Notes: a model not told the origin generated them from the sequence alone. Shown: positions 33,953 to 43,384, counted from the first letter of the stretch. The stretch is DNA of 64,000 bases from Thermoanaerobacterales bacterium (GCA_030019475.1 JASEER010000007.1:2358-66357); one strand, 5' to 3'. Numbers and translations: made by a program.

Positions 33953-34771
33953 TTGGCTGCACTGCGCCTGCCCCCGGACTACCACCTGCATACCGGGCGT
34001 TGCGGGCACGCCGCCGGCTCCGTGCGGGATTACGCCCTGCGCGCCCGGGAAATGGGTCTTGCGGAGATCGGGTTCGCAGACCACATCTATATGTACTGGC
34101 TGCCGCGGGAGGAGAGGGACCCGTCGCTGGCGATGGCCGAGGAGGAGTTGCCGGCCTACGTGGAAGAGGTCTTCTCCGTGCGGCGGGAGTTCCCCGACCT
34201 GACCATCCGCCTCGGGATCGAGGCCGACTACATCCCGGGGCGCGAGGAAGAACTGCGCCGCATCCTGGAAGCTCATCCTTTCGACTACGTCATCGGGGCG
34301 GTCCATTATATTGACGGGTGGGGCTTCGACAACCCGGACCAGGCGGGCGGCTACGAGGGGCGCGACCCCGATGCGCTTTACCAGGAATACTTCAAACTGG
34401 TCCAGAAGGCCGCCCGTTCAGGGCTCTTCGACATCCTGGCGCACCCCGACCTGATCAAGAAGTTCGGCTGCCGCGCTGCGGGGGACCTGACCGGCCTCTA
34501 CCACGGCACGGCCTGCACCTGCAACGCCTTCAACGTCGCCGTCGAGGTCAACACCGCCGGCCTGCGCGCCCCGGTCGGCGAGATCTATCCCGCCCGCGCC
34601 TTCCTGGCGTTCTGCCTGGAGCAGGAGGTCCCCGTCGTCCTGGGTTCCGACGCTCACCACCCCGACCAGGTGGGGGCCGATTTCGACAAGGCGGCGGCTC
34701 TGCTCTGTGCGGTCGGCTATCAGGATGTCGCTCTTTTCAACAGCCGGCGACGCAAAACCATCACTTTATAG
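33953..34771 (+). CDS. PHP-domain phosphatase, histidinol-phosphatase type
   Basis: 272 aa. Metal ligands of the PHP fold: DYHLHTG at the N-terminus, GFADHIY, GIEADYI, GAVHYIDG, ILAHPDLIKKFG and LGSDAHHPDQVG. Most like HisJ/HisK histidinol-phosphate phosphatases, but there are no his genes around, so the substrate is open. TTG 33953 with GGGAGGGG 7-8 nt upstream; 2 nt after the MetE-like stop, so cotranscribed. Confidence 0.85.
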   Translation: MAALRLPPDYHLHTGRCGHAAGSVRDYALRAREMGLAEIGFADHIYMYWLPREERDPSLAMAEEELPAYVEEVFSVRREFPDLTIRLGIEADYIPGREEELRRILEAHPFDYVIGAVHYIDGWGFDNPDQAGGYEGRDPDALYQEYFKLVQKAARSGLFDILAHPDLIKKFGCRAAGDLTGLYHGTACTCNAFNVAVEVNTAGLRAPVGEIYPARAFLAFCLEQEVPVVLGSDAHHPDQVGADFDKAAALLCAVGYQDVALFNSRRRKTITL

Positions 34772-34804
34772 TTCAAATAATTCAGGTCGATCATTTGCGT
34801 GGCC

Positions 34805-34882
34805 ATGGTCACCCGCGCCCTGGGCCTGGTCGTTAACGAAGAACGGAAGATTTACGATATCCTGCGCGAACTGGGGTGGTAG
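34805..34882 (+). CDS. Possible 25-residue micro-protein
   Basis: ATG 34805 opens a frame ending at TAG 34880-34882; GTG 34799 would add two residues. The peptide contains LVVNEERKIYDILRELGW, with a plausible helix and codon use like its neighbours. It lies between the phosphatase gene and a strong terminator that starts 25 nt after its stop, so it is inside the transcript. The ribosome site is weak. No family is recognised; it could also be chance. Confidence 0.35.
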   Translation: MVTRALGLVVNEERKIYDILRELGW

Positions 34883-34907
34883 ACAGGAACGCCTTTCAAA
34901 CGCTCAG

Positions 34908-34958
34908 CCCCCCGAGGACGGCTAATCGCCCGCCGCTTCTCGGGGGGTTTCCTTTTTT
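34908..34958 (+). terminator. Terminator before the mra cluster
   Basis: CCCCCCGAG (34908-34916) pairs perfectly with CTCGGGGGG (34939-34947) over a 22-nt loop, then TTTCCTTTTTT. From here to mraZ (35097) there is an AT-rich stretch, then the MraZ boxes. Confidence 0.85.
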
Positions 34959-35044
34959 GCCTGGGACCTTTTTCCCATTTTAAAAAATTTTTGGCGCTTT
35001 CGGAAAACGGGGAAGGATATCCATGCTGGACATCGAAGACTATG

Positions 35045-35069
35045 TGGTGTAAAGTGGGGGAAAGTGGTG
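35045..35069 (+). promoter_or_regulatory. MraZ operator: three TGGNG boxes with 10-bp period
   Basis: TGGTG (35045-35049), TGGGG (35055-35059) and TGGTG (35065-35069), each separated by exactly 5 nt. MraZ of E. coli and Mycoplasma binds direct repeats of TGGGN spaced by 5 nt upstream of its own gene, so this is the expected autoregulatory site. A clear sigma-A promoter was not found beside it (TTGGCG at 34991 is a possible -35). Confidence 0.65.
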
Positions 35070-35096
35070 GACCAATCCTGAGGGTGGTGGTGCGGG

Positions 35097-35534
35097 GTGT
35101 TCATCGGCGAGTATCAGCATACCATGGACGCCAAGGGACGCCTCTTCATCCCGGCCCGGCTGCGCGACGGTCTGGGTGACACCGCCGTGGCCACCAAGGG
35201 GCTGGACCGCTGCCTGTTCCTGTTCTCCGCCGAGGAGTGGCGGAACATGGAGGGCAAGCTGCGGAAGCTGCCGCTGGCCCGGGCCGACGCCCGCGCCTTC
35301 GCGCGGCTTTTCTTTTCCGGCGCCGCCGAACTGGAGATCGACAAGCAGGGCCGCATCCTGCTACCGGCCCACCTGCGCGAGTACGCCGGACTGGAGAAAG
35401 ACGTCGTGGTCCTCGGGGTCTCGTCCCGCGTGGAGATCTGGGACCGCGAGGAGTGGACCCGTTACTCGAGCGCGGCCGGCGGTTCCTACGAGGAGATCGC
35501 GGAGAAGATCGTGGACCTGGACCTGGACCTCTAG
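35097..35534 (+). CDS. mraZ: Transcriptional regulator MraZ
   Basis: 145 aa with two SpoVT/AbrB-like halves; starts (V)FIGEYQHTMDAKGRLFIPARLRD and has the second repeat ELEIDKQGRILLPAHLREYAGL. It regulates the mra/mur/fts cluster that follows. GTG 35097 gives the canonical N-terminus. Confidence 0.95.
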   Translation: MFIGEYQHTMDAKGRLFIPARLRDGLGDTAVATKGLDRCLFLFSAEEWRNMEGKLRKLPLARADARAFARLFFSGAAELEIDKQGRILLPAHLREYAGLEKDVVVLGVSSRVEIWDREEWTRYSSAAGGSYEEIAEKIVDLDLDL

Positions 35535-35539
35535 AGAGG

Positions 35540-35580
35540 GGTTTAACGCAGTGAAGCGCTGGAAACGCTGGTGTTAAACC
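35540..35580. repeat. Nested hairpin between mraZ and rsmH
   Basis: GGTTTAAC (35540-35547) pairs perfectly with GTTAAACC (35573-35580), and inside it AGCG (35555-35558) pairs with CGCT (35566-35569). No T-run follows, so it is more likely a processing or regulatory structure than a terminator. Confidence 0.55.
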
Positions 35581-35607
35581 ATCCTGGGGGTTGGGAAGGT
35601 TAGGGGA

Positions 35608-36591
35608 GTGTCTCTGGTGGTGCAGGAGGACTTTCGCCATATGCCGGTAATGCTCGGGGACGTACTGGAGGCGCTCAACATCCGGCCGGGAGGCGTGTAC
35701 GTGGACTGCACCCTGGGCGGGGGCGGGCACGCGGCGGCCATTCTGGAGCGGTTGGAAGGTACGGGGCTCCTGATCGGGCTGGACCGGGACCCGAAGGCCC
35801 TGGATGCTGCCGGGCGGCGCCTGGCCCCGTATGCGGGCCGGGTCCGCCTGGTACGGGCCAACTTTAACGAACTGGCGCGGATCGTCAGGGAGCAGGTACT
35901 GGCCGGGGTGGACGGGGTGCTGTTCGACCTGGGCGTTTCCTCCCCGCAGGTGGACGAGCCGGAACGCGGCTTCAGTTACCGCGGGGACGCCCCGCTCGAT
36001 ATGCGGATGGATCCCTCGCTGCCCCGGACGGCGGCCGACCTGGTGAACGAACTGCCCGAGGCCGAACTGGCGCGCATCATCCGGGATTACGGCGAAGAGC
36101 GCTGGGCGGAACGCATCGCGCGGCGGATCGCAGCGGAGCGCGGCAAGGGTCGCATCGAGACCACGGGGCGGCTGGCCGCGGTTGTCAAGGAAGCGATCCC
36201 CGCCGCGGCGCGGCGTACCGGGCCGCACCCGGCGCGGCGCACTTTCCAGGCGCTGCGCATCGCCGTGAACGACGAACTTAGCGCCCTGAGCGCGGCCCTG
36301 GTGCAGGCGGTGCAGGTAGTCAATCCGGGAGGACGTATCGTGGTCTTGAGTTACCACTCCCTGGAGGACCGTATCGTCAAAGAATGTTTCCGTGACTTCG
36401 CGCGCACCTGTATCTGCCCGCCGGATTTGCCGGTCTGCATGTGCCACCGTAACCCCGTGCTGAAGATTGTCACCGGCCGGCCGCTGGTCCCGTCCGCAGG
36501 CGAGGTGGCGCAAAATCCACGTGCCAGGAGCGCCAAACTTCGAGTGGCGGAGAAATTGCCCGCTGTTCTAACGGGCAAAGAGGGTGAATAG
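35608..36591 (+). CDS. rsmH: 16S rRNA m4C1402 methyltransferase
   Basis: 327 aa (MraW). [15 protein letters not shown] at the start, SAM site [14 protein letters not shown], and the [18 protein letters not shown] motif. GTG 35608; the same frame offers GTG 35617. Confidence 0.96.
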   Translation: MSLVVQEDFRHMPVMLGDVLEALNIRPGGVYVDCTLGGGGHAAAILERLEGTGLLIGLDRDPKALDAAGRRLAPYAGRVRLVRANFNELARIVREQVLAGVDGVLFDLGVSSPQVDEPERGFSYRGDAPLDMRMDPSLPRTAADLVNELPEAELARIIRDYGEERWAERIARRIAAERGKGRIETTGRLAAVVKEAIPAAARRTGPHPARRTFQALRIAVNDELSALSAALVQAVQVVNPGGRIVVLSYHSLEDRIVKECFRDFARTCICPPDLPVCMCHRNPVLKIVTGRPLVPSAGEVAQNPRARSAKLRVAEKLPAVLTGKEGE

Positions 36592-36593
36592 GC

Positions 36594-37130
36594 TTGATAG
36601 TGGCGCAGGAAAAGCCAAATTATACCTATGCGGAACAGCCCGTCGCTGCCCCGCCGCCGCGGGAACGCCGCCGGCCCAACGAAGACCGGCGCTGGTGCGG
36701 GGCCGTGACGATCCTGCTGCTGGTCTCCCTCGTCCTGGGGGTCGGCGTCAGCTTTTACAGTACGCAGGTCGTGAAGGTGGGGTACAACCTCACGACATTG
36801 AAACAGGAAATCGCCCGCCTGGATGCCGAGAACCAGAACCTTGAAGCCGCGCTCGGGCGGCTGGATTCCCTGGAACGGGTAGAGACGGTTGCCACGACCA
36901 AGCTGGGAATGGTGGCCCCCTCGGAGCGCAACGTAATGTACGTGGCCCTTAACCCGCCGGTTGACGAGCCCCCGAAGGGGGAGAAGGCCGCCGAACAGGT
37001 GAAACCCGGCAATCCCGGTGCCCGCGTGGCGCTGAACACCACCGCCGGGGAGCGGGAACCGGATGGACTGTGGCAGGCCTTCCTGCGCGTCGTATGTCAG
37101 AGGGGTACGGCCGGGGCGGGCAACGGCTGA
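36594..37130 (+). CDS. ftsL: Divisome protein FtsL
   Basis: 178 aa, longer than usual because of a low-complexity C-terminal tail. A basic N-terminus, one membrane segment (VTILLLVSLVLGVGVSFYS) and a coiled coil (TLKQEIARLDAENQNLEAAL), followed by VETVATTKLGMV. It occupies the ftsL slot between rsmH and the division PBP, the best evidence, as FtsL is poorly conserved. The TTG start is one of two close choices (GTG 36600). Confidence 0.82.
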   Translation: MIVAQEKPNYTYAEQPVAAPPPRERRRPNEDRRWCGAVTILLLVSLVLGVGVSFYSTQVVKVGYNLTTLKQEIARLDAENQNLEAALGRLDSLERVETVATTKLGMVAPSERNVMYVALNPPVDEPPKGEKAAEQVKPGNPGARVALNTTAGEREPDGLWQAFLRVVCQRGTAGAGNG

Positions 37131-37264
37131 GCCCGGGGTGCGAGCCGGCTGAAAACCTTCTGGAAGACGCAAGTTTCACCGCCCTCCGGTTGGAGCCTGA
37201 ACGGGCCGGCTGGCGCCTGGGGGCGGTTTTGCAATGATTTTGCCTTGCCGGGAGGGGAGCTGGT

Positions 37265-39406
37265 ATGCCGGCGACCAATATCCTCATCCGTCGACGGACC
37301 ACCTGGCTGCTCGGGGCCACCCTTGTCATACTGTTCCTGCTGACGTGCCGCCTGGCCTACGTGCAGTTCTTCCAGGGGGAGAAGCTGCGGAGCCAGGCGA
37401 TTGATATTCGAATGCGGGATATCCCGGTGGAGGCGAAACGCGGGACGATTTTCGACCGCAACGGCCGTGAACTGGTGACCAGCGTTTCCGCCGACTCGAT
37501 CTATGCCATCCCGGCCCAGGTCAAAGACCAGGACGGGACGGCGGCACGGCTGGCCCCGATTCTGAAGATGGACCGGGCCGACATCGCCAAGCTGCTGAAG
37601 ACCCGCGCTTCCTCGGTCTACATCAAGCGGCGGGTGGATTTCCAGACGGCGGAAAGAGTAAAGCGGGAGCGGCTGCCGGGCATCGGCCTGGTGGAGGAGA
37701 GCAGGCGCGAGTACGGGAAGGAAAGCCTTGCCGCCCATATCCTGGGCTTTGTCGGTGTCGACAACCAGGGCCTCACCGGTATCGAGAAGACGTTCGACAG
37801 TGAACTCCGGGGGATCCCGGGGCGGATCGCCGTGGAACGGGACGCCGCCGGCCGGGAGCTGCCGCTTGCCGAACGCAAGTACTTCCCGCCGGTACAAGGC
37901 CATAATCTGGTCCTGACGATTGACGAGACCATCCAGTACTTTGTCGAGCGCGAACTGGATAAGATTGTCGATACCTTTCACCCGGCAAGCGCGGTTATAA
38001 TTGTCATGGACCCGCAGACGGGCGAAATCCTGGGGATGGGCAACCGCCCGACCTACGATCCCAACCAGTGGCGGAATTACCCGCAGCAGGTCTGGGACCG
38101 CAACCCGGCCATCTGGTACAACTACGAGCCCGGTTCGACCTTTAAGATCATCACCCTGGCGTCGGCCCTGGAAGAGAAGGCCGTAAGCGAGAAGGACCGC
38201 TTCTACGACCCGGGCTACATCAAGGTGGCCGACCGGAACATTCACTGTTGGAAGGGCGGGGGACACGGAAGTCAGAGCCTGTCCGAGGTCGTGCAGAACT
38301 CCTGCAACCCCGGGTTCGTGACCATCGGCCTCAACATCGGGATCCCGAACTTCTATAAGTACCTCCGCGCCTTCGGTTTCGGCCAGTTCACCAATCTCGG
38401 CCTGCCGGGGGAAGCGAAGGGCATCCTGATCCCCGAGAAGAAGGCCACCAACCTGAACCTGGCGACGATGTCGATCGGGCAGTCGGTGGCCGTGACGCCG
38501 ATCCAGCTGGTCACCGGCGTCTCGGCGGCGGTCAACGGCGGCCGGCTGATGCAACCGTACCTGGTGAAGTCGGTGACCGACAACCAGGGGCGGGTTATTA
38601 AGTCGTTCAAGCCCCGCGAGGTCCGCCGGGTGGTCTCCGACCAGACCTCGCGCCAGCTGCGCGAGTACCTGGAGAACGTGGTGCTCAAGGGGACGGGGGT
38701 CAACGCCTACATCGAGGGTTACCGGGTCGGCGGCAAGACCGGTACGGCACAGGTCGTGGGCCCCTCGGGCGGCTATGTCCGCGGGCGTTACGTTTCGTCC
38801 TTTGTCGGGTTCGCCCCGGCCGACGACCCGCGGCTCGTGACCCTGGTAATGGTCAGCGAGCCCCAGGGCGGCGTCTATTTCGGAAGTCAGGTGGCGGCAC
38901 CGTATTTCCGCTCCGTAATGCAGGACGCCCTGCGCTACCTGGGCGTCCCGGAGCAGAAGGGCCTGCCGAAGCCGGAACGGGTCTGGCCCTACGTTGAGCC
39001 GCGCGAACTCGCGGAGGTCACGGTGCCGCAGGTCGTGAACCTGCCGGTCGACGAGGCGGTGAAGGACCTGCGCGCGGAGGGCTTGAACTTCCTGCTGCGC
39101 GGGCAGGGAGACGTCGTCTACGGACAGGTGCCGCAGGCCGGCGCACGGGTCACCGAGGGGACGACGGTCGTCCTTGATCTCAAGCCCGCCCCGACCGGCA
39201 AGGCCAAGGGGGACGTTACCATGCCGGACCTCTCCGGCATGACCATCAAGCAGGCGGGCACGCTGCTGGAGAGCCTGGAACTGCGCATGGAGCCGGTGGG
39301 CAGCGGGATCGCCTGGCGACAGTCCGTTCCGCCGGGCAAAAAGGTGGAGCGCGGCACGGCGGTGCGGGTGGAATTCCGGCCGCCGGCGTCAGAAAACGGC
39401 CCGTGA
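37265..39406 (+). CDS. spoVD: Division/sporulation class B penicillin-binding protein with PASTA domains (SpoVD/PBP2B type)
   Basis: 713 aa. N-terminal anchor, dimerisation domain from EAKRGTIFDRNG, transpeptidase with Ser291 (STFK), SCN at 346-348 and KTGTA from Lys491. Two PASTA domains close the protein (VTVPQVVNLPVDEAVKDL and VTMPDLSGMTIKQAG). The single PBP gene at this place may serve both vegetative septation and spore cortex; the spoVD name is by similarity of layout. The 134 bp before it hold no other gene. Confidence 0.92.
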   Translation: MPATNILIRRRTTWLLGATLVILFLLTCRLAYVQFFQGEKLRSQAIDIRMRDIPVEAKRGTIFDRNGRELVTSVSADSIYAIPAQVKDQDGTAARLAPILKMDRADIAKLLKTRASSVYIKRRVDFQTAERVKRERLPGIGLVEESRREYGKESLAAHILGFVGVDNQGLTGIEKTFDSELRGIPGRIAVERDAAGRELPLAERKYFPPVQGHNLVLTIDETIQYFVERELDKIVDTFHPASAVIIVMDPQTGEILGMGNRPTYDPNQWRNYPQQVWDRNPAIWYNYEPGSTFKIITLASALEEKAVSEKDRFYDPGYIKVADRNIHCWKGGGHGSQSLSEVVQNSCNPGFVTIGLNIGIPNFYKYLRAFGFGQFTNLGLPGEAKGILIPEKKATNLNLATMSIGQSVAVTPIQLVTGVSAAVNGGRLMQPYLVKSVTDNQGRVIKSFKPREVRRVVSDQTSRQLREYLENVVLKGTGVNAYIEGYRVGGKTGTAQVVGPSGGYVRGRYVSSFVGFAPADDPRLVTLVMVSEPQGGVYFGSQVAAPYFRSVMQDALRYLGVPEQKGLPKPERVWPYVEPRELAEVTVPQVVNLPVDEAVKDLRAEGLNFLLRGQGDVVYGQVPQAGARVTEGTTVVLDLKPAPTGKAKGDVTMPDLSGMTIKQAGTLLESLELRMEPVGSGIAWRQSVPPGKKVERGTAVRVEFRPPASENGP

Positions 39407-39490
39407 GTGGCATATACTACATGCCAATAATGGTTTAATTTGTTTGTCGAGTTTCCTGTCGATACTGATTTCCGTGGGAGGCGTTGGCCT

Positions 39491-40966
39491 TTGCGCCTTG
39501 CCGAATTGATTTCGGTTCTCGGAGTGCTTGAGGCCGGAGGCGACCTGAATATTGAAGCGACGGGCCTGGCCTGCGACTCGCGGCAGGTTGCCCCGGGCCA
39601 CGTTTTTGTGGCCGTTCCGGGCCACGCCACGGACGGGCATCTCTTTATTCCTCAGGCGTTGGAGCGGGGGGCGGCCGCCCTTGTGGTGGAACGCGTGGAG
39701 CCGGAATGGGCGGCGAAAGCGGCGTGGGCGAGGGTCCCGGACGCCCGGCGCGCCCTGGCCGCCGCCGCGGCCTTCTTTTACGGTTACCCTGCGCGGAGCC
39801 TTCGCCTGACCGGGGTTACCGGGACCAACGGCAAGACCACCACCACCCACCTGACCCGCGCCGTCTACCGGCAGGCCGGGCTGGCCACGGGCCTGATCGG
39901 CACCATCCATACACTGGTCGGGGACACAGTCCTGCCGGCCGAAAGGACCACCCCGGAGTCGTTGGACCTCCAGCGGCTCTGGCGCCGGATGGTTGACTCC
40001 GGCGTGACACACGTCGTGATGGAGGTCTCCTCCCACGCCCTGCGGCTGGGCCGCGTCGCACCCGCGGATTTCACGGCCGCCGTCTTTACCAACCTTACGC
40101 AGGACCACCTCGACTTTCACCGCGACATGGAAGACTACTTTGCCGCCAAGGCTTTGCTTTTCACCGGGCTCCCGCCGGGGGGGCTGGCGGTCATCAACGC
40201 CGACGACCCCTGGGGGCGGCGCCTGGCGGAAATGTGCGGGGAACGGGCGGTCACGTACGGCGTTGAGGGCGGCACGGTACGGGCCGGGGGGGTCGCGGTC
40301 GAGGCGCGGGGGGCTTCATTCAGGGTGGCGAGCCCCTGGGGTGGGTTCCCCCTGCGGTTAAAGCTCACCGGCCTGTTCAACGTCTATAATGCCCTGGCCG
40401 CGGCAGCGGCGGGCCTGGCCCAGGGGATAGAGGCGGACGCGGTGCGCGCGGGCCTGGAGGCCGTCTCCGGGGTGGCCGGGCGTTTCGAACGGGTGGATGG
40501 CGGGCAGGACTTTACGGTTATCGTCGATTACGCCCATACGCCCGACGGGCTGGAGAACGTCTTGCGGGCCGCGCGCCGGGTGACGGAGGGCCGGGTGATC
40601 TCCGTTTTCGGGTGCGGCGGCGACCGGGACCAGGGAAAGCGGCCCTTGATGGGCCGGATCAGCGGCGAACTGGCGGACTTCACGATCGTTACCTCGGACA
40701 ACCCGCGGACCGAGGACCCCCTGGCGATTATCGCCGCCATTGAGGCCGGAACACGGGCCGTTACCGCGCGCTACAGCATCGTCCCGGACCGGCGGGAGGC
40801 CATCCGGGCCGCCCTGGAAATGGCGCGGTCCGGGGATATCGTCCTGATTGCCGGCAAGGGCCACGAGGATTACCAGATCATCGGCATGACGAAATGCCCC
40901 TTCGACGACCGCCTGGTGGTGCGCGAGGCCCTGGCCGAGATGGGGTATGTGGAAAACAATGCGTAG
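39491..40966 (+). CDS. murE: UDP-MurNAc-tripeptide synthetase, meso-diaminopimelate-adding
   Basis: 491 aa. Adds the third amino acid of the stem peptide. Start TTG 39491 gives the family N-terminus (L)RLAELISVL and has TGGGAGG 9 nt upstream; the open frame further left is not conserved. ATP site GVTGTNGKTTTTHL; the motif DNPR (SDNPRTEDP) marks meso-DAP specificity. The 84 bp before it contain two TGTCGA-type sequences resembling half-sites of Spo0A boxes. Confidence 0.95.
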   Translation: MRLAELISVLGVLEAGGDLNIEATGLACDSRQVAPGHVFVAVPGHATDGHLFIPQALERGAAALVVERVEPEWAAKAAWARVPDARRALAAAAAFFYGYPARSLRLTGVTGTNGKTTTTHLTRAVYRQAGLATGLIGTIHTLVGDTVLPAERTTPESLDLQRLWRRMVDSGVTHVVMEVSSHALRLGRVAPADFTAAVFTNLTQDHLDFHRDMEDYFAAKALLFTGLPPGGLAVINADDPWGRRLAEMCGERAVTYGVEGGTVRAGGVAVEARGASFRVASPWGGFPLRLKLTGLFNVYNALAAAAAGLAQGIEADAVRAGLEAVSGVAGRFERVDGGQDFTVIVDYAHTPDGLENVLRAARRVTEGRVISVFGCGGDRDQGKRPLMGRISGELADFTIVTSDNPRTEDPLAIIAAIEAGTRAVTARYSIVPDRREAIRAALEMARSGDIVLIAGKGHEDYQIIGMTKCPFDDRLVVREALAEMGYVENNA

Positions 40967-42374
40967 CTGCACGCTGGGCGAGATTGCGGCCGCCGTGGGC
41001 GGCGTTCTGAAACAGGGGGCCCCGGGGCGCGTTGTCTCGCGGGTCGCCACCGACACCAGGGCGCTTTGCGCCGGGAGCCTCTTTTTCGCGCTCCGGGGGG
41101 AACGCTTCGACGGGCACGATTTCGCCGGCCGGGCCGCAGAGGCCGGGGCGGCCGGCGTGGTCGTGAGCCGGGAAGTCGAGTTGCCCCCCTCGGCCGCCGT
41201 CCTTGTTGTAAAGGATACCCTGGCGGCCCTGCAGGCGCTGGCCGCCTGGAACCGTTCCGCCCTGGACATGCCCATCGTGGCCGTGACCGGGAGCACCGGC
41301 AAGACCACGACCAAGGACCTCATCGCCGCCGTGTTGGGCCGCCGCTGGCCCGTGGTGGCCACGAGGGGGAACTTTAACAACGAAATAGGGGTGCCCCTTA
41401 CGCTGCTCGACCTTGACGAGAACACCGGCGCCGCCGTCGTTGAGATGGGGATGCGCGGCCCGGGCGAGATCGACTTCTTAAGCCGCCTGGTGAAACCGCT
41501 GGCGGCCGTGATCACCAACATCGGCGAGGCCCACATCGAACGCCTGGGAACGGTGGAGAACATCGCCCGGGCCAAGGGCGAGGTCCTGGAACACCTGCCG
41601 CCGGAGGGCTTCGCCTTGCTGCACGCCGGAAGCCCCTACCTGCGCGGGCAGGCGCGGCGCACGCCGGCCCGGGTGCTCTACTTCGGTGAGGACCCCGGGG
41701 CGGATTACGCCCTTACGGCGTACCGCCCCGAGGCGGGGGGCTGCGTTTTTGAAGCTTCCTGCCGGGGACGGCGGCACGCCTTCCGCCTGGCCCTTGCCGG
41801 AAAGCACCAGGCGCTAAACGCCCTGGCGGCCGTCGGGACGGGCATGGAACTCGGCCTGGGACCGGCGGAGGTCGCCGAGGGCCTGGCGGAGGCACGGCTT
41901 TCCCCTATGCGGCAGGCCGTTGTCCGGGCAGGGGACCTGACCGTCATCAACGATGCCTATAACGCGAACCCGGCCTCAATGAAGGCCGCACTGGGCTTGC
42001 TCGGCGAGATGGCCGGCGGCCGACCGCGGGTCGTGGTCCTCGGTGATATGCTGGAACTGGGATCCCGGGCGCTCGGCGGGCACCGGGAGGTCGGCGCGGC
42101 CTGCGCGGCGCTCGGGCTTGACCTTCTCGTCACGGTGGGCGAGCGGGCACGGCTTATCGCCGAGGGGGCCCGCGAGGCGGGGATGGATCCCGCGCGGATC
42201 GTCTGCTGCACGGCCAACCCGCAGGCCGTGGCCGCTCTCCGTGAACGCCTTTCCGGCCGGGAGATGGTCCTGGTGAAGGGCTCACGTGGGATGCGCATGG
42301 AGGAAATCGTGACCGCCCTGGCAGAGACGGACATCGGTCGTCGGACGGCGGGCGACAGGGAGGCCGGGGCATGA
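40947..42374 (+). CDS. murF: UDP-MurNAc-tripeptide:D-alanyl-D-alanine ligase
   Basis: 475 aa. Adds D-Ala-D-Ala to make the UDP-MurNAc-pentapeptide. P-loop VTGSTGKTTTKDL, then FNNEIGVPLTLL and NDAYNANPASMKAAL. ATG 40947 overlaps the murE end by 20 nt; ATG 40959 (residue 5) fits the family N-terminus (MRSCTLGEIAAAVGG) as well. It overlaps mraY by 4 nt. Confidence 0.95.
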   Translation: MWKTMRSCTLGEIAAAVGGVLKQGAPGRVVSRVATDTRALCAGSLFFALRGERFDGHDFAGRAAEAGAAGVVVSREVELPPSAAVLVVKDTLAALQALAAWNRSALDMPIVAVTGSTGKTTTKDLIAAVLGRRWPVVATRGNFNNEIGVPLTLLDLDENTGAAVVEMGMRGPGEIDFLSRLVKPLAAVITNIGEAHIERLGTVENIARAKGEVLEHLPPEGFALLHAGSPYLRGQARRTPARVLYFGEDPGADYALTAYRPEAGGCVFEASCRGRRHAFRLALAGKHQALNALAAVGTGMELGLGPAEVAEGLAEARLSPMRQAVVRAGDLTVINDAYNANPASMKAALGLLGEMAGGRPRVVVLGDMLELGSRALGGHREVGAACAALGLDLLVTVGERARLIAEGAREAGMDPARIVCCTANPQAVAALRERLSGREMVLVKGSRGMRMEEIVTALAETDIGRRTAGDREAGA

Positions 42375-43384
42375 AGCTCGTTCTTCCGGCCGCCGGCATC
42401 GCCCTGCTGGTGACCCTGGCCCTGGGGCCGCTGGTTATCCCGCTCCTGCGCACCCTTAAGTTCGGCCAGAGGGTCCGGTCGGACGGGCCCCGGCGGCACC
42501 TGCAGAAGGCCGGTACTCCGACCATGGGCGGGGTGATGTTTCTCGCCGGGAGCACGGCGGCCGTGGCCGCCGTGCTGTGGCTGGTCCGCGGGACGCCGGC
42601 AGCCGCCGGCGCGGGCGACGGCCTGGCGGTGCTCCTGGTGACCCTGGGCTTCGGCCTCGTGGGTTTCCTGGACGACTTCATCAAGATCGCCTTCCGGCGC
42701 CCGCTGGGTTTACGGGCCCGGGAAAAGCTTCTTGGACAGGTCCTGGTGAGCGTGGCCCTGGCGGTGGTCGCCGTTTTCGTCCTTGACCGGGGTACCGCCA
42801 TCACGCTGCCCTTTTCCGGTTTTCTGGTCCCCGGGGGCCTGAGCCTCGATCCCGGGTGGTGGGGTTTCCTGGCCTTTACGGTCCTGGTTCTGCTGGGGAC
42901 GGCCAACGCCGTCAACCTCACCGACGGCCTCGACGGGCTGGCGTCGGGCGCGACGGTCATCGCCGCCCTGGCTTTCGCCCTGATCGCCCTGGCGGCGGAG
43001 AAAACCTGGGTGGCCGTCGTCCTGGGCGCCCTGGCCGGGGGCTGCATGGGATTTCTCTATTACAACCGTTATCCGGCCCGGGTTTTCATGGGCGACACCG
43101 GCTCCCTGGCGCTCGGCGGGGGGCTGGCGGCGGCCGCCGTACTGACCCGGAGCGAGCTGTTTTTACTCTTCATCGGCGGGGTCTTCGTCCTGGAGACCCT
43201 CTCGGTTATACTACAGGTTATTTCCTACCAGCTGACGGGACGGAGGGTCTTCCGCATGGCGCCTTTGCACCACCACTTCGAGCTTTCCGGCTGGACCGAG
43301 GTGCGGGTGGTGGTCACCTTCTGGGTCCTCGGAGCGGTGCTGGCGCTCGCCGGCCTGGCCGGCATGTACCGGTTGGGAGCGTAA
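42371..43384 (+). CDS. mraY: Phospho-MurNAc-pentapeptide transferase
   Basis: 337 aa, about ten membrane segments. Forms lipid I on undecaprenyl phosphate. Catalytic motifs are present: LGFLDD-type GFGLVGFLDDFIKI, NAVNLTDGLDGLASG and the histidine loop MAPLHHHFELSGW. The ATGA overlap with murF implies coupling. Confidence 0.96.
   Translation: MKLVLPAAGIALLVTLALGPLVIPLLRTLKFGQRVRSDGPRRHLQKAGTPTMGGVMFLAGSTAAVAAVLWLVRGTPAAAGAGDGLAVLLVTLGFGLVGFLDDFIKIAFRRPLGLRAREKLLGQVLVSVALAVVAVFVLDRGTAITLPFSGFLVPGGLSLDPGWWGFLAFTVLVLLGTANAVNLTDGLDGLASGATVIAALAFALIALAAEKTWVAVVLGALAGGCMGFLYYNRYPARVFMGDTGSLALGGGLAAAAVLTRSELFLLFIGGVFVLETLSVILQVISYQLTGRRVFRMAPLHHHFELSGWTEVRVVVTFWVLGAVLALAGLAGMYRLGA

Noticed and set aside
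39445-39463. Pair of Spo0A boxes before murE (TGTCGAG and TGTCGAT)
   Set aside because: Each has one mismatch to TGTCGAA and there is no matching promoter; two such 7-mers may occur by chance. Mentioned only in the murE entry.
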